Positions 23,357 through 30,342 of a DNA stretch of 33,607 nucleotides are shown piece after piece. Source of the stretch: an uncultured Microbacterium sp. (GTDB taxonomy: Bacteria; Actinomycetota; Actinomycetes; Actinomycetales; Microbacteriaceae); the NCBI RefSeq assembly GCF_913776565.1, contig NZ_CAJYPF010000040.1, forward strand, positions 1 through 33,607. The letters are read 5' to 3'. Each line of letters begins with the position of its first letter. Position 1 is the stretch's first letter. A program made the translations under genes and the position numbers. The notes beneath the pieces were generated by a model. The model made no database searches, was not told the origin of the DNA, and saw only the letters and a list, made by a program, of their open reading frames with translations.

Positions 23357-23944
23357 ATGCTCGCGGCGATGATCGCGAACCTGAAGCGACCTCCGCGCAC
23401 CGTTGCCGAGTGGCTGGCCGACGCGGTGCGGGCCGGGGCGATCGTCACCACGGTCGTCGCCCTGTTCACCCTGCCGTTCACCGACTTCGCGGTGCTGTCG
23501 ATGGCGCTGCCGGCGGTGATGCTCTCGCGCATGATCGGTCTGCGTTCGGGCCTGGACCTGGTGACGTGCGTGACGGTCTTCGTCGCGGCCGGAAGCAACG
23601 TGATCGACCTCTACCGGGCCTGGACGGGGTGGGACCTCATCGTGCATGCCGTGTGCACGGGGGTGCTGGCCGCCGTGGCCCTGGTGCTGCTCGACGATGG
23701 CGGCGTGATCGCACCGACCGGGCGCCGGCGCACCCCGATCGCCGTCGCCACGATCGCGGGACTGGCCCTGAGCGCCGTGTGGGAGATGGTCGAGTGGTTC
23801 GGCTACCGCTTCATCACCGACGCGATCTTCGTCACCTACGACGACACCATCGGCGACATGATCGCCGGAGGGGCCGGGGCGCTCGCCGCCGGGGTTCTGG
23901 CGTCGCGGTTCGCGTCGACCCGCGCAGACCGCGCCCCGCTCTGA
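23357..23944 (+). CDS. Multi-pass membrane protein, YjdF/DUF2238-like
   Basis: 195 residues with about five to six membrane segments (AIVTTVVALFTLPF, VLSMALPAVML, LVTCVTVFVAAGSN, LIVHAVCTGVLAAVALVLL, TIAGLALSAVWEM, GGAGALAAGVLA). AVWEMVEWFGYRF followed by TYDDTIGDMIAGG resembles the conserved C-terminal half of YjdF-type proteins (function unknown). The ATG at 23357 is preferred: GGAGG lies 7 nt upstream, while the ATG at 23351 is only 1 nt from it. Starts 49 nt after the EEP gene and may be in the same transcript. Confidence 0.8.
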   Translation: MLAAMIANLKRPPRTVAEWLADAVRAGAIVTTVVALFTLPFTDFAVLSMALPAVMLSRMIGLRSGLDLVTCVTVFVAAGSNVIDLYRAWTGWDLIVHAVCTGVLAAVALVLLDDGGVIAPTGRRRTPIAVATIAGLALSAVWEMVEWFGYRFITDAIFVTYDDTIGDMIAGGAGALAAGVLASRFASTRADRAPL

Positions 23945-24109
23945 CGCCCGCTCGTCGCGACCGCCACCGCGGGCGAGGCACGGGTCTCGGCAGCCGCCCG
24001 GTCACGTGGCGCGCGCACCCCGACGGCGGGTGGCAGCCGACGTGTCAATCCCCCGTGGCGCCCGGGTACGCCCCGACAGCATGGGCGAACGCCAACGGAA
24101 GGAAGAACG

Positions 24110-24325
24110 ATGTCGAAGGATCTGTCGAAGGGCGACCGCGTCAGCTGGGACACCCCGCAGGGCAGGACGCAGGGCACGATCGTCGAGAAGAAGACCAAGG
24201 ACTTCCAGCACGACGGCCAGAAGTTCACGGCATCCGACGACGATCCGGCCTACATCGTCGAGTCGGAGAAGTCGGGCTCGAAGGCCGCGCACAAGGGATC
24301 GGCGCTGAACAAGCTGAAGAGCTGA
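24110..24325 (+). CDS. Small HVA1/DUF2945-family (Tudor-like) protein
   Basis: 71 residues: LSKGDRVSWDTPQGRTQGTIVEKKT, then FTASDDDPAYIVESEKSGSKAAHKGSALNKL. This matches the small hypervirulence-associated (HVA1, DUF2945) family, thought to have a Tudor-like barrel; its biochemical role is not known. Start at 24110 has GGAAG with about 6-nt spacing. The 165 nt upstream hold no gene and no confident promoter. It is followed at once by a long foldback element. Confidence 0.85.
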   Translation: MSKDLSKGDRVSWDTPQGRTQGTIVEKKTKDFQHDGQKFTASDDDPAYIVESEKSGSKAAHKGSALNKLKS

Positions 24326-24332
24326 CCCGCGT

Positions 24333-24426
24333 GCGCGGGCGAAACTCCTGACGTCCCGGCGGTGGTGCACTCCCGGACGGGCGCAACGCCGCGAGGGGGA
24401 GGATTCCTCAGGAGTTTCGCCCGCGC
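24333..24426. repeat. 94-nt foldback element with 19-bp perfect inverted repeats
   Basis: GCGCGGGCGAAACTCCTGA (24333-24351) recurs exactly inverted at 24408-24426, 56 nt apart, between two convergent genes. The core GCGAAACTCC occurs again at 27121-27130. It could serve as a bidirectional terminator, or be a REP/MITE-like dispersed element. No transposase is near. Confidence 0.8.
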
Positions 24427-24482
24427 CGCGCGCGCACCGGGACCGGTCGCCGCGCCCCGTCCCGGACGCGCGCCCTCGTCGG

Positions 24483-25922
24483 CTACCCCTTCGCGTCGCG
24501 CCGCTTGCGCATCTGCGCGAGCGCCAGTCCCAGCCGGTGATTACCCGCCAGCACGTCCTCGTGCCGCTCGAGGAACTCCCAGTACGCGTCGGTGAAGACC
24601 GAGTCCTTCGCCTCCTGCGCCGAGGGCCACCACGAGCCCATCTTCTGCAGGTACGCCCCGCCCGAGACGTAGGGCTTGGTGGCGACGAAGCCCCCGTCGG
24701 CGAACTGGCTCATCCCCATGACGTTGGGCACCATGACCCAGTCGTACGCGTCGACGAACAGCGCGAGGAACCAGTCGTTCACCTGTCGGGGCGCGTACCC
24801 CTGCAGCAGGAACCAGTTGCCCAGCACCATGAGCCGCTCGATGTGGTGCGCATAGCCCCAGCGGTGCACCCTCTCGAGCACCGTGCGCACGGGGAGGGGC
24901 AGGTCTTTCGGCATCCGCTCCCCCGAGAACCAGTACTTCTGGATGCGCTTGTCCAGGTGCAGGGCGTTGACGTGCTCCAGCTTGGGATGCGCGCGGTACA
25001 TGCCGCGCATGTACTCGCGCCAGCCGATCACCTGGCGGATGAATCCCTCGACGGATGCCAGGGGCGCATCGGTGCGCGTGGCCGCGGCCACGACCTCGTC
25101 GACGGTGAGCAGCCCGATGTTCAGCATCGGGGAGATGATCGCGTGGAAGAGGAACGGCTCGTCCGCCTTCATGGCGTCCTCGTAGCGCCCGAAGTCGTGC
25201 AGCCGCTCGGCGACGAACACGTCGAGCCAGTCGCGCGAGTCCTCGGGGGTGACGGGGAGCCAGAAGTCCGCGGCGGACCCCGGGTGCTCGGGGTAGCGCT
25301 CGTCGACCTCGGCGATCACGGCGCGCGTGATCTCGTCGTGCTCGAGCTGCGGCAGGGGCGGGATCTCGACGCCCTTCTTGGGCAGGGCCTTGCGGTTGTC
25401 GGCGTCGAAGTTCCAGCGGCGTCCAGCCGGTTTCCCCCCGTCCATCAGGATGCCGGTCCGTCGCCGCTGCCAGTGGTAGAAGTCCTCCATGAGCGGCGTC
25501 GGGTGCTCGGCGAACCACCCGTCGACGTCCTCTTCGGGGGTGAGGAAGAGCCCGTCCGACAGGACGTCGGTCTCGACGTCGTAGTCCGCGCAGATTCGCG
25601 CGATGCGTTCGTCGACCGGTCGGTTGGGGTCGCTCATCCACGTCAGCTCGGTGACGCGGTGCCTCGTCAACAACTTCTCGAGCCCCGCTTTGAACGTGAG
25701 GTCGTCCTCGAGGGTGACGCGGCGCACCGTCTTCCCCTCGGCTTCGAGCCGCGCGGCCGTGTGCCGCATCGCCGAGACGAGGAGCACGATCTTGTGCCGG
25801 TGGTACGGCAGCTTCGAGAAGCGGGGCGCCGACTCGATGAAGAAGAACTCCTGGATGCCGTCGTCGGCGTAGGCGGGGTGCTCCGCGAACTGCTGGGTGG
25901 CGAGGATCAGCGCGGCCCTCAT
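24483..25922 (-). CDS. Prokaryotic-type cryptochrome/(6-4) photolyase relative lacking Fe-S cysteines
   Basis: 479 residues. The N-terminal antenna-like domain (ILATQQF, HRHKIVLLVSAMRH) is followed by the FAD-binding helical domain with LHDFGRYEDAM, IISPMLNIGLL, FIRQVIGWREYMRGMY, GYAHHIERLMVLGNWFLLQG, WVMVPNVMGMSQFADGGFVATKPYVSGGAYLQKM. This is the FeS-BCP/CryPro/PhrB branch. In that branch four Cys bind a [4Fe-4S] cluster, three of them after the GAYLxxM segment; here that segment reads GSWWPSAQEAKDSVFTDAYW and the only Cys in the protein is in the N-terminal half (ARICADYD). The cluster must be absent. Likely DNA repair or light sensing. The ATG overlaps the DUF2256 stop (ATGA). Confidence 0.92.
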   Translation of the reverse strand: MRAALILATQQFAEHPAYADDGIQEFFFIESAPRFSKLPYHRHKIVLLVSAMRHTAARLEAEGKTVRRVTLEDDLTFKAGLEKLLTRHRVTELTWMSDPNRPVDERIARICADYDVETDVLSDGLFLTPEEDVDGWFAEHPTPLMEDFYHWQRRRTGILMDGGKPAGRRWNFDADNRKALPKKGVEIPPLPQLEHDEITRAVIAEVDERYPEHPGSAADFWLPVTPEDSRDWLDVFVAERLHDFGRYEDAMKADEPFLFHAIISPMLNIGLLTVDEVVAAATRTDAPLASVEGFIRQVIGWREYMRGMYRAHPKLEHVNALHLDKRIQKYWFSGERMPKDLPLPVRTVLERVHRWGYAHHIERLMVLGNWFLLQGYAPRQVNDWFLALFVDAYDWVMVPNVMGMSQFADGGFVATKPYVSGGAYLQKMGSWWPSAQEAKDSVFTDAYWEFLERHEDVLAGNHRLGLALAQMRKRRDAKG

Positions 25923-26074
25923 GCGCGCCGCCTCTGCGCCGCGGCCTTCGCCCGGCATCCCCTCGAGCAGTAGAGGACCTGGTCCCACTGATCGCGCCCG
26001 CTCCAGCGCTTGCGGTCGGTGAACGGCCGGCCGCAGTACGCGCAGGGCTTGGAGCGCAGTTCGGGTCGTGACAT
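25919..26074 (-). CDS. DUF2256 small zinc-ribbon protein
   Basis: 51 residues: KPCAYCGRPFTDRKRW then VLYCSRGCRAK, i.e. CxxC and CxxxC that would hold one zinc. This is the DUF2256 pattern, a small family commonly found beside or fused to photolyase/cryptochrome genes (from general knowledge). Its stop overlaps the photolyase start by 4 bp, so the pair is translationally coupled. Function unknown. Start at 26074: no Shine-Dalgarno; GACGAT 6 nt upstream is a weak leaderless -10 candidate. Confidence 0.88.
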   Translation of the reverse strand: MSRPELRSKPCAYCGRPFTDRKRWSGRDQWDQVLYCSRGCRAKAAAQRRRA

Positions 26075-26156
26075 GCCGTCATCGTCGCAAACGCGTGGTC
26101 GACGCATCGGGGGCTTGCGCTGTCACGCCGTCGATCCCTCGGGCGGCGGGACGGAC

Positions 26157-26191
26157 GTCGGGCCCCACCCCGATCCGGGGCGGGACCCGGC
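26157..26191 (-). terminator. Hairpin terminator of the PPOX-family gene
   Basis: 16-nt arms (26157-26172 and 26176-26191) pair with G-U pairs and one mismatch around a 3-nt loop, 5 nt after the stop codon at 26197. No U-tract. Confidence 0.6.
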
Positions 26192-26196
26192 GCTGC

Positions 26197-26688
26197 TCAC
26201 TCGGGCAGGTCGAACTTCTCGTTCTCGCCTCCGCGCGGACGCTCGCCCGTCACCTTCGACGTCACCAGCGCGATCGCGGTGGCGATTCGTCCGCCGGCGC
26301 TCCCCCAGTACTCGCCGCTCAGGGCGGACACCTTCAGCAGCGTGACACCCGGGGATTCGGGCCCGTCGGGGAACCACGCCTCGACGCTGGTCGACCACAG
26401 CTCCTTGAGCTTCGCGAGATCGTCGACCACCTCGGCGTCGCCGGCGAGCGAGAGCCAGGTGCCGTCGGTGCTGAACGACAGCCCGACCTTCGGGTCGCGT
26501 CGCACGTGCTCGACGGCCGACGCGTGGGTGCCGACGATGAACCACAGGTCACCGTCCGACTCGGTCTCCTGCACGGTCAGCGGGTGGGCGTGCAGGGCAC
26601 CGTCCTCGGCGCGCGTGGTGACCATGGCGAAGCGGAACTTCTTCAGCAGTTCATTGAGCATGTCGAGCTCGGGGGTGGTGGCGGTCAT
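26197..26688 (-). CDS. Pyridoxamine 5'-phosphate oxidase family (general stress protein 26-like)
   Basis: 163 residues, split-barrel flavin/coenzyme-binding fold: FRFAMVTTRAEDGALHAHPLTVQ, GDLWFIVGTHASAVEHVRRDPKVGLSFS, SLAGDAEVV, AWFPDGPESPGVTLLKVSALSGEYW. The W-F-P-D-G-P motif and the final EYW are typical of the general-stress-protein-26 group, which bind FMN/FAD or F420 and are stress induced; the reaction is not known. Start at 26688 with AGGAG 4 nt upstream. Separate from its neighbours. Confidence 0.9.
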   Translation of the reverse strand: MTATTPELDMLNELLKKFRFAMVTTRAEDGALHAHPLTVQETESDGDLWFIVGTHASAVEHVRRDPKVGLSFSTDGTWLSLAGDAEVVDDLAKLKELWSTSVEAWFPDGPESPGVTLLKVSALSGEYWGSAGGRIATAIALVTSKVTGERPRGGENEKFDLPE

Positions 26689-26740
26689 GACGCTCCTTCT
26701 TGTCGAGGTCCCCAGCCCACCCGCCCGCGCGGGGGCTGCG

Positions 26741-27091
26741 CTACGCGTTGACGTCGGCCGGTGGATCTGCTCTCGGCGGGGCGACCCGATCGAGCTCAGC
26801 GAGGGCCTCGCGCGCCCGCTGCATCCGCGCGGGCACGTCGTCGTCCCACCACCGCGGTCCGCGCTCCCCCAGGCCCGCCTTCGCCAGCCCCACGCGGTGG
26901 CGGGCGGACGTGGTCCCCTCGTCGTCGCCGGCGCGCCTGGTCGTCCGCACGGCCGCGCGCGCTCGGCCCAGGTGCGAGCGCAGTCGCGCCGTGACCTCGT
27001 CCGGAAGCGCCGGGTCGGTGCGCCGCCACCGGCGCCCGTCGACCACCAGCCAGCGTTCGTCGTCGGCGGCGTCTTCGATTCCGGATGCCAT
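26741..27091 (-). CDS. Small charged protein, conserved in actinobacteria, unknown function
   Basis: 116 residues, rich in Arg, Asp and Ala, no membrane segment. The stretches RWLVVDGRRWRRTDPALPDEV, HRVGLAKAGLGERGPRWWDDD recall a family often mislabelled as biopolymer transporter Tol in actinobacterial genomes; nothing here supports transport. The long amphipathic helices suggest a small helical protein. Start at 27091: TGGACT lies 6 nt upstream and GGGGG directly before the ATG, so the type of initiation is unclear. 52 nt upstream of the PPOX gene on the same strand. Confidence 0.7.
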   Translation of the reverse strand: MASGIEDAADDERWLVVDGRRWRRTDPALPDEVTARLRSHLGRARAAVRTTRRAGDDEGTTSARHRVGLAKAGLGERGPRWWDDDVPARMQRAREALAELDRVAPPRADPPADVNA

Positions 27092-27129
27092 GCCCCCAGT
27101 CCACCCCCGCCTCTCCGCCCGCGAAACTC

Positions 27130-27146
27130 CCCGGGCAACGCCCGGG
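27130..27146. repeat. Small hairpin preceded by GCGAAACTCC
   Basis: CCCGGGC-AAC-GCCCGGG (27130-27146) directly follows GCGAAACTCC (27121-27130), the core seen in the foldback at 24333-24426. It sits between divergent genes, so a terminator role is unlikely; it may be a partial member of the same repeat family. Confidence 0.4.
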
Positions 27147-27155
27147 CATCCGTGC

Positions 27156-27161
27156 TACCGT
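27156..27161 (+). promoter_or_regulatory. Putative -10 of the cspA operon (TACCGT)
   Basis: TACCGT followed by an AT-rich stretch (CTATTCATTCT). If used, the leader before the GTG at 27321 is about 150 nt, a length common for cold-shock mRNAs. Confidence 0.35.
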
Positions 27162-27320
27162 GGGGCTATTCATTCTGGGATCTGCTTCATCGACGCCCGC
27201 CTCATCGCTGAGATGCCGGGCGCACGGCGCCGAGCCGTTTCCAACAGCATTCCCTCCCTCAATCATCGCGTGCACCGCTCGACGGCATCCGCCCTCGCGT
27301 CGCACTCGCGGAAAGTCTCT

Positions 27321-27605
27321 GTGTCTCTGCTTCACCCTTCGCCACTGTCGTGGCGTCAGGCCGATCTCGACGTGTTCGTCGCGACGGCCGGATCCGACTA
27401 CGCCGGTTTCGTCGGCGCGGCCACCTCGGGCTACGAAGCCCAGGGTCCGCTCGGCGAGAACCTCGGCGTCCACGCGTCCGTCGAGACGGCTCAGGCCGCC
27501 GTCGACGGGCATCGCGTCCGCGTCACCGACTCGGTGCCGCGGCGTCCCCGTCCGCTCCGCGTGCGTCGGGGCGGCACCCACGGTCGCATCTGCGGCCCAA
27601 CATGA
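27321..27605 (+). CDS. Small protein of unknown function upstream of cspA
   Basis: 94 residues from the GTG at 27321 (GGAAAG 5 nt upstream). The core DVFVATAGSDYAGFVGAATSGYEAQGPLGENLGVHASVETAQAAVDGH looks like a small folded alpha/beta domain; the tail is very basic (RRPRPLRVRRGG). No family recognised. An in-frame ATG at 27213 would add 36 basic residues. It ends 16 nt before cspA and is likely on the same mRNA. That it is a real gene rests on composition and spacing, not on homology. Confidence 0.55.
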   Translation: MSLLHPSPLSWRQADLDVFVATAGSDYAGFVGAATSGYEAQGPLGENLGVHASVETAQAAVDGHRVRVTDSVPRRPRPLRVRRGGTHGRICGPT

Positions 27606-27621
27606 ATAAAGGAAGAACACG

Positions 27622-27825
27622 ATGGCCACTGGCACCGTGAAATGGTTCAACTCCGAAAAGGGCTACGGCTTCATCGCTCCCGATGACGGCTCGGCCGACC
27701 TCTTCGCGCACTTCAGCGCGATCCAGGGCAACGGCTTCAAGGAGCTCACCGAGGCTCAGAAGGTCGAATTCGACGCCGAGCAGGGCCCCAAGGGCATGCA
27801 GGCGGCGAACATCCGCCCCCTCTGA
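27622..27825 (+). CDS. cspA: Cold shock protein
   Basis: 67 residues, a single cold-shock domain. RNP1 is KGYGFIAP and RNP2 is DLFAHFSA (usual DVFVHFSA), with [11 protein letters not shown] at the N-terminus and [13 protein letters not shown] at the end. It binds single-stranded RNA/DNA and melts RNA structure in the cytoplasm. Start with AGGAAG and 6-nt spacing. Preceded closely by the 94-residue gene and followed by a terminator. The desaturase downstream could belong to the same physiological response, but has its own promoter. Confidence 0.97.
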   Translation: MATGTVKWFNSEKGYGFIAPDDGSADLFAHFSAIQGNGFKELTEAQKVEFDAEQGPKGMQAANIRPL

Positions 27826-27840
27826 GCTCCGCTCCCCCCG

Positions 27841-27876
27841 CAAGCCGGGTGCGTCGCCTCGCGACGCCCCGGCTTG
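27841..27876 (+). terminator. Hairpin terminator of cspA
   Basis: CAAGCCGGG (27841-27849) pairs with CCCGGCTTG (27868-27876), with an inner GCGTCG/CGACGC extension; 15 nt after the stop. Confidence 0.8.
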
Positions 27877-27971
27877 TGTCGTTCCCGGGCGCGGACGGGG
27901 TCCGATGTTTCCGTTTCCCGTGAGGCTGCTGGGCATGTGGACGTATGCCGAGTCGTCCATACGGCGCCCCG

Positions 27972-27977
27972 TAGTGT
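27972..27977 (+). promoter_or_regulatory. Putative -10 of the desaturase gene (TAGTGT)
   Basis: TAGTGT about 65 nt before the GAGGAG-preceded ATC codon. The only upstream in-frame start codon (GTG, 27974) lies inside this box and would not be transcribed from it. Confidence 0.45.
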
Positions 27978-28042
27978 GGGCCTCAGTCCGGGGTAGCCGC
28001 CCCGGCTCCCGACCACGGTCATCCCGATCCGAGGAGCAGTCC

Positions 28043-29164
28043 ATCGCTTCCACCATCGTCGAGTCCCGCCTCGGCCCCGTCCGCCAGACCTACTCCGGCA
28101 CGACGGAATTCCCCCCCATCACCAAGGCCTACACAGAGTTGTCCCAGGTCGTCCGCGAGAGCGGATTGCTGGTGCGCACCCCCGTCTTCTACGCGGTCGT
28201 CGCGAGCGCGATCGTGCTCGGCTTCGCCGGCTGCGTGACCGGATTCATCCTGCTCGGAGACAGCTGGTTCCAGCTGTTCATCGCGGCGGCCCTCGGCATC
28301 CTGTTCACGCAGGTGGCGTTCCTCGCCCACGAGGCCGCGCACCGCCAGATCTTCGCGTCGGGACCGGCGAACGACCGCCTCGGCCTGTTCATCGGCAACG
28401 GCATCGTCGGCATGAGTCGGTCGTGGTGGGCGTCGAAGCACACGCGGCACCACGCCAACCCCAACCGCGTCGACAAGGATCCCGACATCGAGATCGACAC
28501 GATCTCGTTCCTCGACGTCGACGCCGCCAAGGCGCGCGGCGTGCAGCGCTGGATCACCCAGCGTCAGGGGTACCTGTTCTTCCCCCTGCTGGCGTTCGAG
28601 GGCATCAACCTCTACGTGCTGGCGCTGCGCCACCTGTTCTCGCGCGGTGAGATCAAGGGGCGCTGGGGCGAGCTGGGTCTGCTGGCGCTGCGCCACGCGA
28701 TCTTCATCGCGCCGATCTTCCTCTTTTTGCCGGTGGGCCTGGCCTTCGCGTTCTTCGGGGTGTCGGTCGCGGTGTTCGGCATCTACATGGGTGCGTCCTT
28801 CGCGCCCAACCACAAGGGCATGCCCATCATCGCCCCCGGCGCCAAGCTCGACTTCTTCAGCAAGCAGGTGCGCACCTCCCGCAACATCGCGGGCGGCTGG
28901 TGGGCCACGTGGCTCATGGGCGGTCTGAACTACCAGATCGAGCACCACCTCTTCCCGAACATGCCCCGTCCGCACCTGAGCCGTGCGCGCCTCATCGTGC
29001 GCGAGCACTGCGAGACGCTGAACGTGCCCTACGTCGAGACGACACTGCTGCAGTCGTACGGCATCGTCATCGCGTACTTGAACCGTGTGGGCCTCGCCGC
29101 CCGCGATCCGTTCGAGTGCCCGATGACCGCGTCCACGCGTCACCTCACGGTCGAGAAGGGCTGA
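28043..29164 (+). CDS. Membrane fatty-acid desaturase (acyl-CoA/acyl-lipid type), apparent ATC start
   Basis: 373 residues if it begins at the ATC codon at 28043. Three histidine boxes: HEAAH, HTRHHAN and QIEHHLF; several membrane segments (VVASAIVLGFAGCVTGFILL, LFIAAALGILFTQVAFL, IFIAPIFLFLPVGLAFAFFGVSVAVFGIYM). The QxxHH box and GGLNYQIEHHLFPNMPRPHL place it with front-end-like/actinobacterial desaturases; it uses O2 and ferredoxin or cytochrome electrons to add a double bond. Start: GAGGAG (28031-28036) sits 6 nt before ATC; no ATG, GTG or TTG is in frame between the promoter and residue about 30. The next options are GTG 27974 (upstream extension) or internal TTG/GTG codons. Position after cspA fits membrane adaptation to cold. 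Confidence 0.88.
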   Translation: MASTIVESRLGPVRQTYSGTTEFPPITKAYTELSQVVRESGLLVRTPVFYAVVASAIVLGFAGCVTGFILLGDSWFQLFIAAALGILFTQVAFLAHEAAHRQIFASGPANDRLGLFIGNGIVGMSRSWWASKHTRHHANPNRVDKDPDIEIDTISFLDVDAAKARGVQRWITQRQGYLFFPLLAFEGINLYVLALRHLFSRGEIKGRWGELGLLALRHAIFIAPIFLFLPVGLAFAFFGVSVAVFGIYMGASFAPNHKGMPIIAPGAKLDFFSKQVRTSRNIAGGWWATWLMGGLNYQIEHHLFPNMPRPHLSRARLIVREHCETLNVPYVETTLLQSYGIVIAYLNRVGLAARDPFECPMTASTRHLTVEKG

Positions 29165-29188
29165 GCTCTCACCGAGAGCCATCCGTCC

Positions 29189-29222
29189 CGAAGGCGTCGC
29201 ACCCCGTGGTGCGGCGCCTTCG
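29189..29222. terminator. Bidirectional hairpin terminator
   Basis: 15-bp arms (29189-29203 and 29208-29222) with one mismatch and a 4-nt loop, between the convergent desaturase and phosphoesterase genes. Confidence 0.75.
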
Positions 29223-29226
29223 TCGT

Positions 29227-29730
29227 TCACGCGCGCGAGACCTCGCGCAGGCGCACGTCGTGGATCCCGGCATCCGCGAGGGTGAGGGTCATGATCGTGC
29301 ACGCGGGCTGGCGACGCCGATCGGTGGGCGACCCGGGGTTGAGCAGGCGCAGGCCGCCCGGGGTCGTGGTGTCCCACGGGATGTGGCTGTGGCCGAACAC
29401 CAGCAGGTCCGTGTCGGGGAAGGCGGCATCCATCCTCTTCTCGCGCCCCGCGGACGCCCCGGTCTCGTGGACCACGGCGACGCGCACGCCCTCGATGTCC
29501 GCGCGGGCGATCTCGGGCAGGCGCTCGCGTAGCGCGGGACCGTCGTTGTTGCCCCAGACGCCGAGCAGCGGCCCGATGCCGACGAGCCCGTCGAGCACGC
29601 TCTCGTCGACCCAGTCGCCGGCGTGGACGATCAGATCGGCCCCCGCGGCGGCGCGCCGGACCTCGACGGGCAGCGCGCGGGCGCGCTTCGGCACGTGGGT
29701 GTCGGCCACGAGCAGCAGGCGGGTCGGCAT
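29227..29730 (-). CDS. YfcE/MJ0936-type metallophosphoesterase
   Basis: 167 residues. Metal motifs in order: ADTHVP (DxH), HAGDWVD (GD), WGNNDG (GNxD/H), VHETG, FGHSHIPW (GHTH-like). It matches the small single-domain phosphodiesterases of the YfcE family; the natural substrate is unknown and could be a phosphodiester or nucleotide. Cytoplasmic. Start at 29730 has TAGCGT exactly 6 nt upstream and no Shine-Dalgarno, i.e. leaderless. Confidence 0.92.
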   Translation of the reverse strand: MPTRLLLVADTHVPKRARALPVEVRRAAAGADLIVHAGDWVDESVLDGLVGIGPLLGVWGNNDGPALRERLPEIARADIEGVRVAVVHETGASAGREKRMDAAFPDTDLLVFGHSHIPWDTTTPGGLRLLNPGSPTDRRRQPACTIMTLTLADAGIHDVRLREVSRA

Positions 29731-29736
29731 CGTCCC

Positions 29737-29742
29737 ACGCTA
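29737..29742 (-). promoter_or_regulatory. Leaderless-type -10 box (TAGCGT)
   Basis: TAGCGT, 6 nt before the ATG at 29730. Confidence 0.6.
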
Positions 29743-29823
29743 GCGAGGCCCGCACGGACACGGACGGGGCTTGTCCCGTGCGGCCGGGCGTCCTCGACCG
29801 CAGACGCGCGCGAGAATGGAGGG

Positions 29824-30216
29824 ATGCCGACCTCTCGCCGCCTTGCCGTCCTGGCTCTCGTGATGGATGCCGCCCTCGTCGTCGTGTTCGCCGCGATCGG
29901 CCGCGCGACGCACGACGGCGCCGTCCTGGGCCCCCTCGGCACCGGCCTGCTGACCACGGTCTGGCCGTTCGTGGTCGCCCTGGCCCTGGGGTGGCTCGTC
30001 ACGGGCGTCTGGCGCGCGCCGCTGGCCCTTGTGCGCACGGGACTGCCCCTGTGGGCGATCACCGTCGTGCTGGGCATGATCCTGCGGGCGGCGAGCGGTC
30101 AGGGGATCGCGATCGCTTTCGTGATCGTCGCGGCGATCACCCTGGCGGTGTTCCTGCTCGGCTGGCGTGCGATCGCCCTGCTCATCGTGCGTTCACGCCG
30201 TCGCGCCGCGCGCTGA
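29824..30216 (+). CDS. DUF3054-family membrane protein
   Basis: 130 residues with four membrane segments (LAVLALVMDAALVVVFAAIG, VWPFVVALALGWLV, LWAITVVLGMIL, IAIAFVIVAAITLAVFLLGW) and a basic tail. The N-terminal VMDAALVVVFAAIGRATHD is the conserved DUF3054 start. Function unknown. The ATG at 29824 directly abuts GGAGGG, too close for a ribosome site; GAGAAT, 6 nt upstream, may act as a leaderless -10 box. 30217-30342 downstream holds only short GC hairpins (e.g. 30237-30253). Confidence 0.85.
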   Translation: MPTSRRLAVLALVMDAALVVVFAAIGRATHDGAVLGPLGTGLLTTVWPFVVALALGWLVTGVWRAPLALVRTGLPLWAITVVLGMILRAASGQGIAIAFVIVAAITLAVFLLGWRAIALLIVRSRRRAAR

Positions 30217-30342
30217 CGCTGCGCGGACGGGACCCGGCGCGTTCCGGACGCGCGGCGTGACGCCGAGCGCCGACGCCGCAGGCCGCGGGCCGAGGTCGGG
30301 CCGCGCTGCCGTCGCACCGCCCGTGACGGCGCACGACGAGCG

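Noticed and set aside
27085..27609. Second plus-strand frame before cspA
   Set aside because: Overlaps the 94-residue frame out of phase; Ser/Arg/Pro-rich without plausible folding and no start signal.
27974..28042. GTG at 27974 as desaturase start
   Set aside because: Lies inside the likely -10 box and would add a Ser/Arg/Pro-rich tail upstream of a good Shine-Dalgarno. Not excluded.
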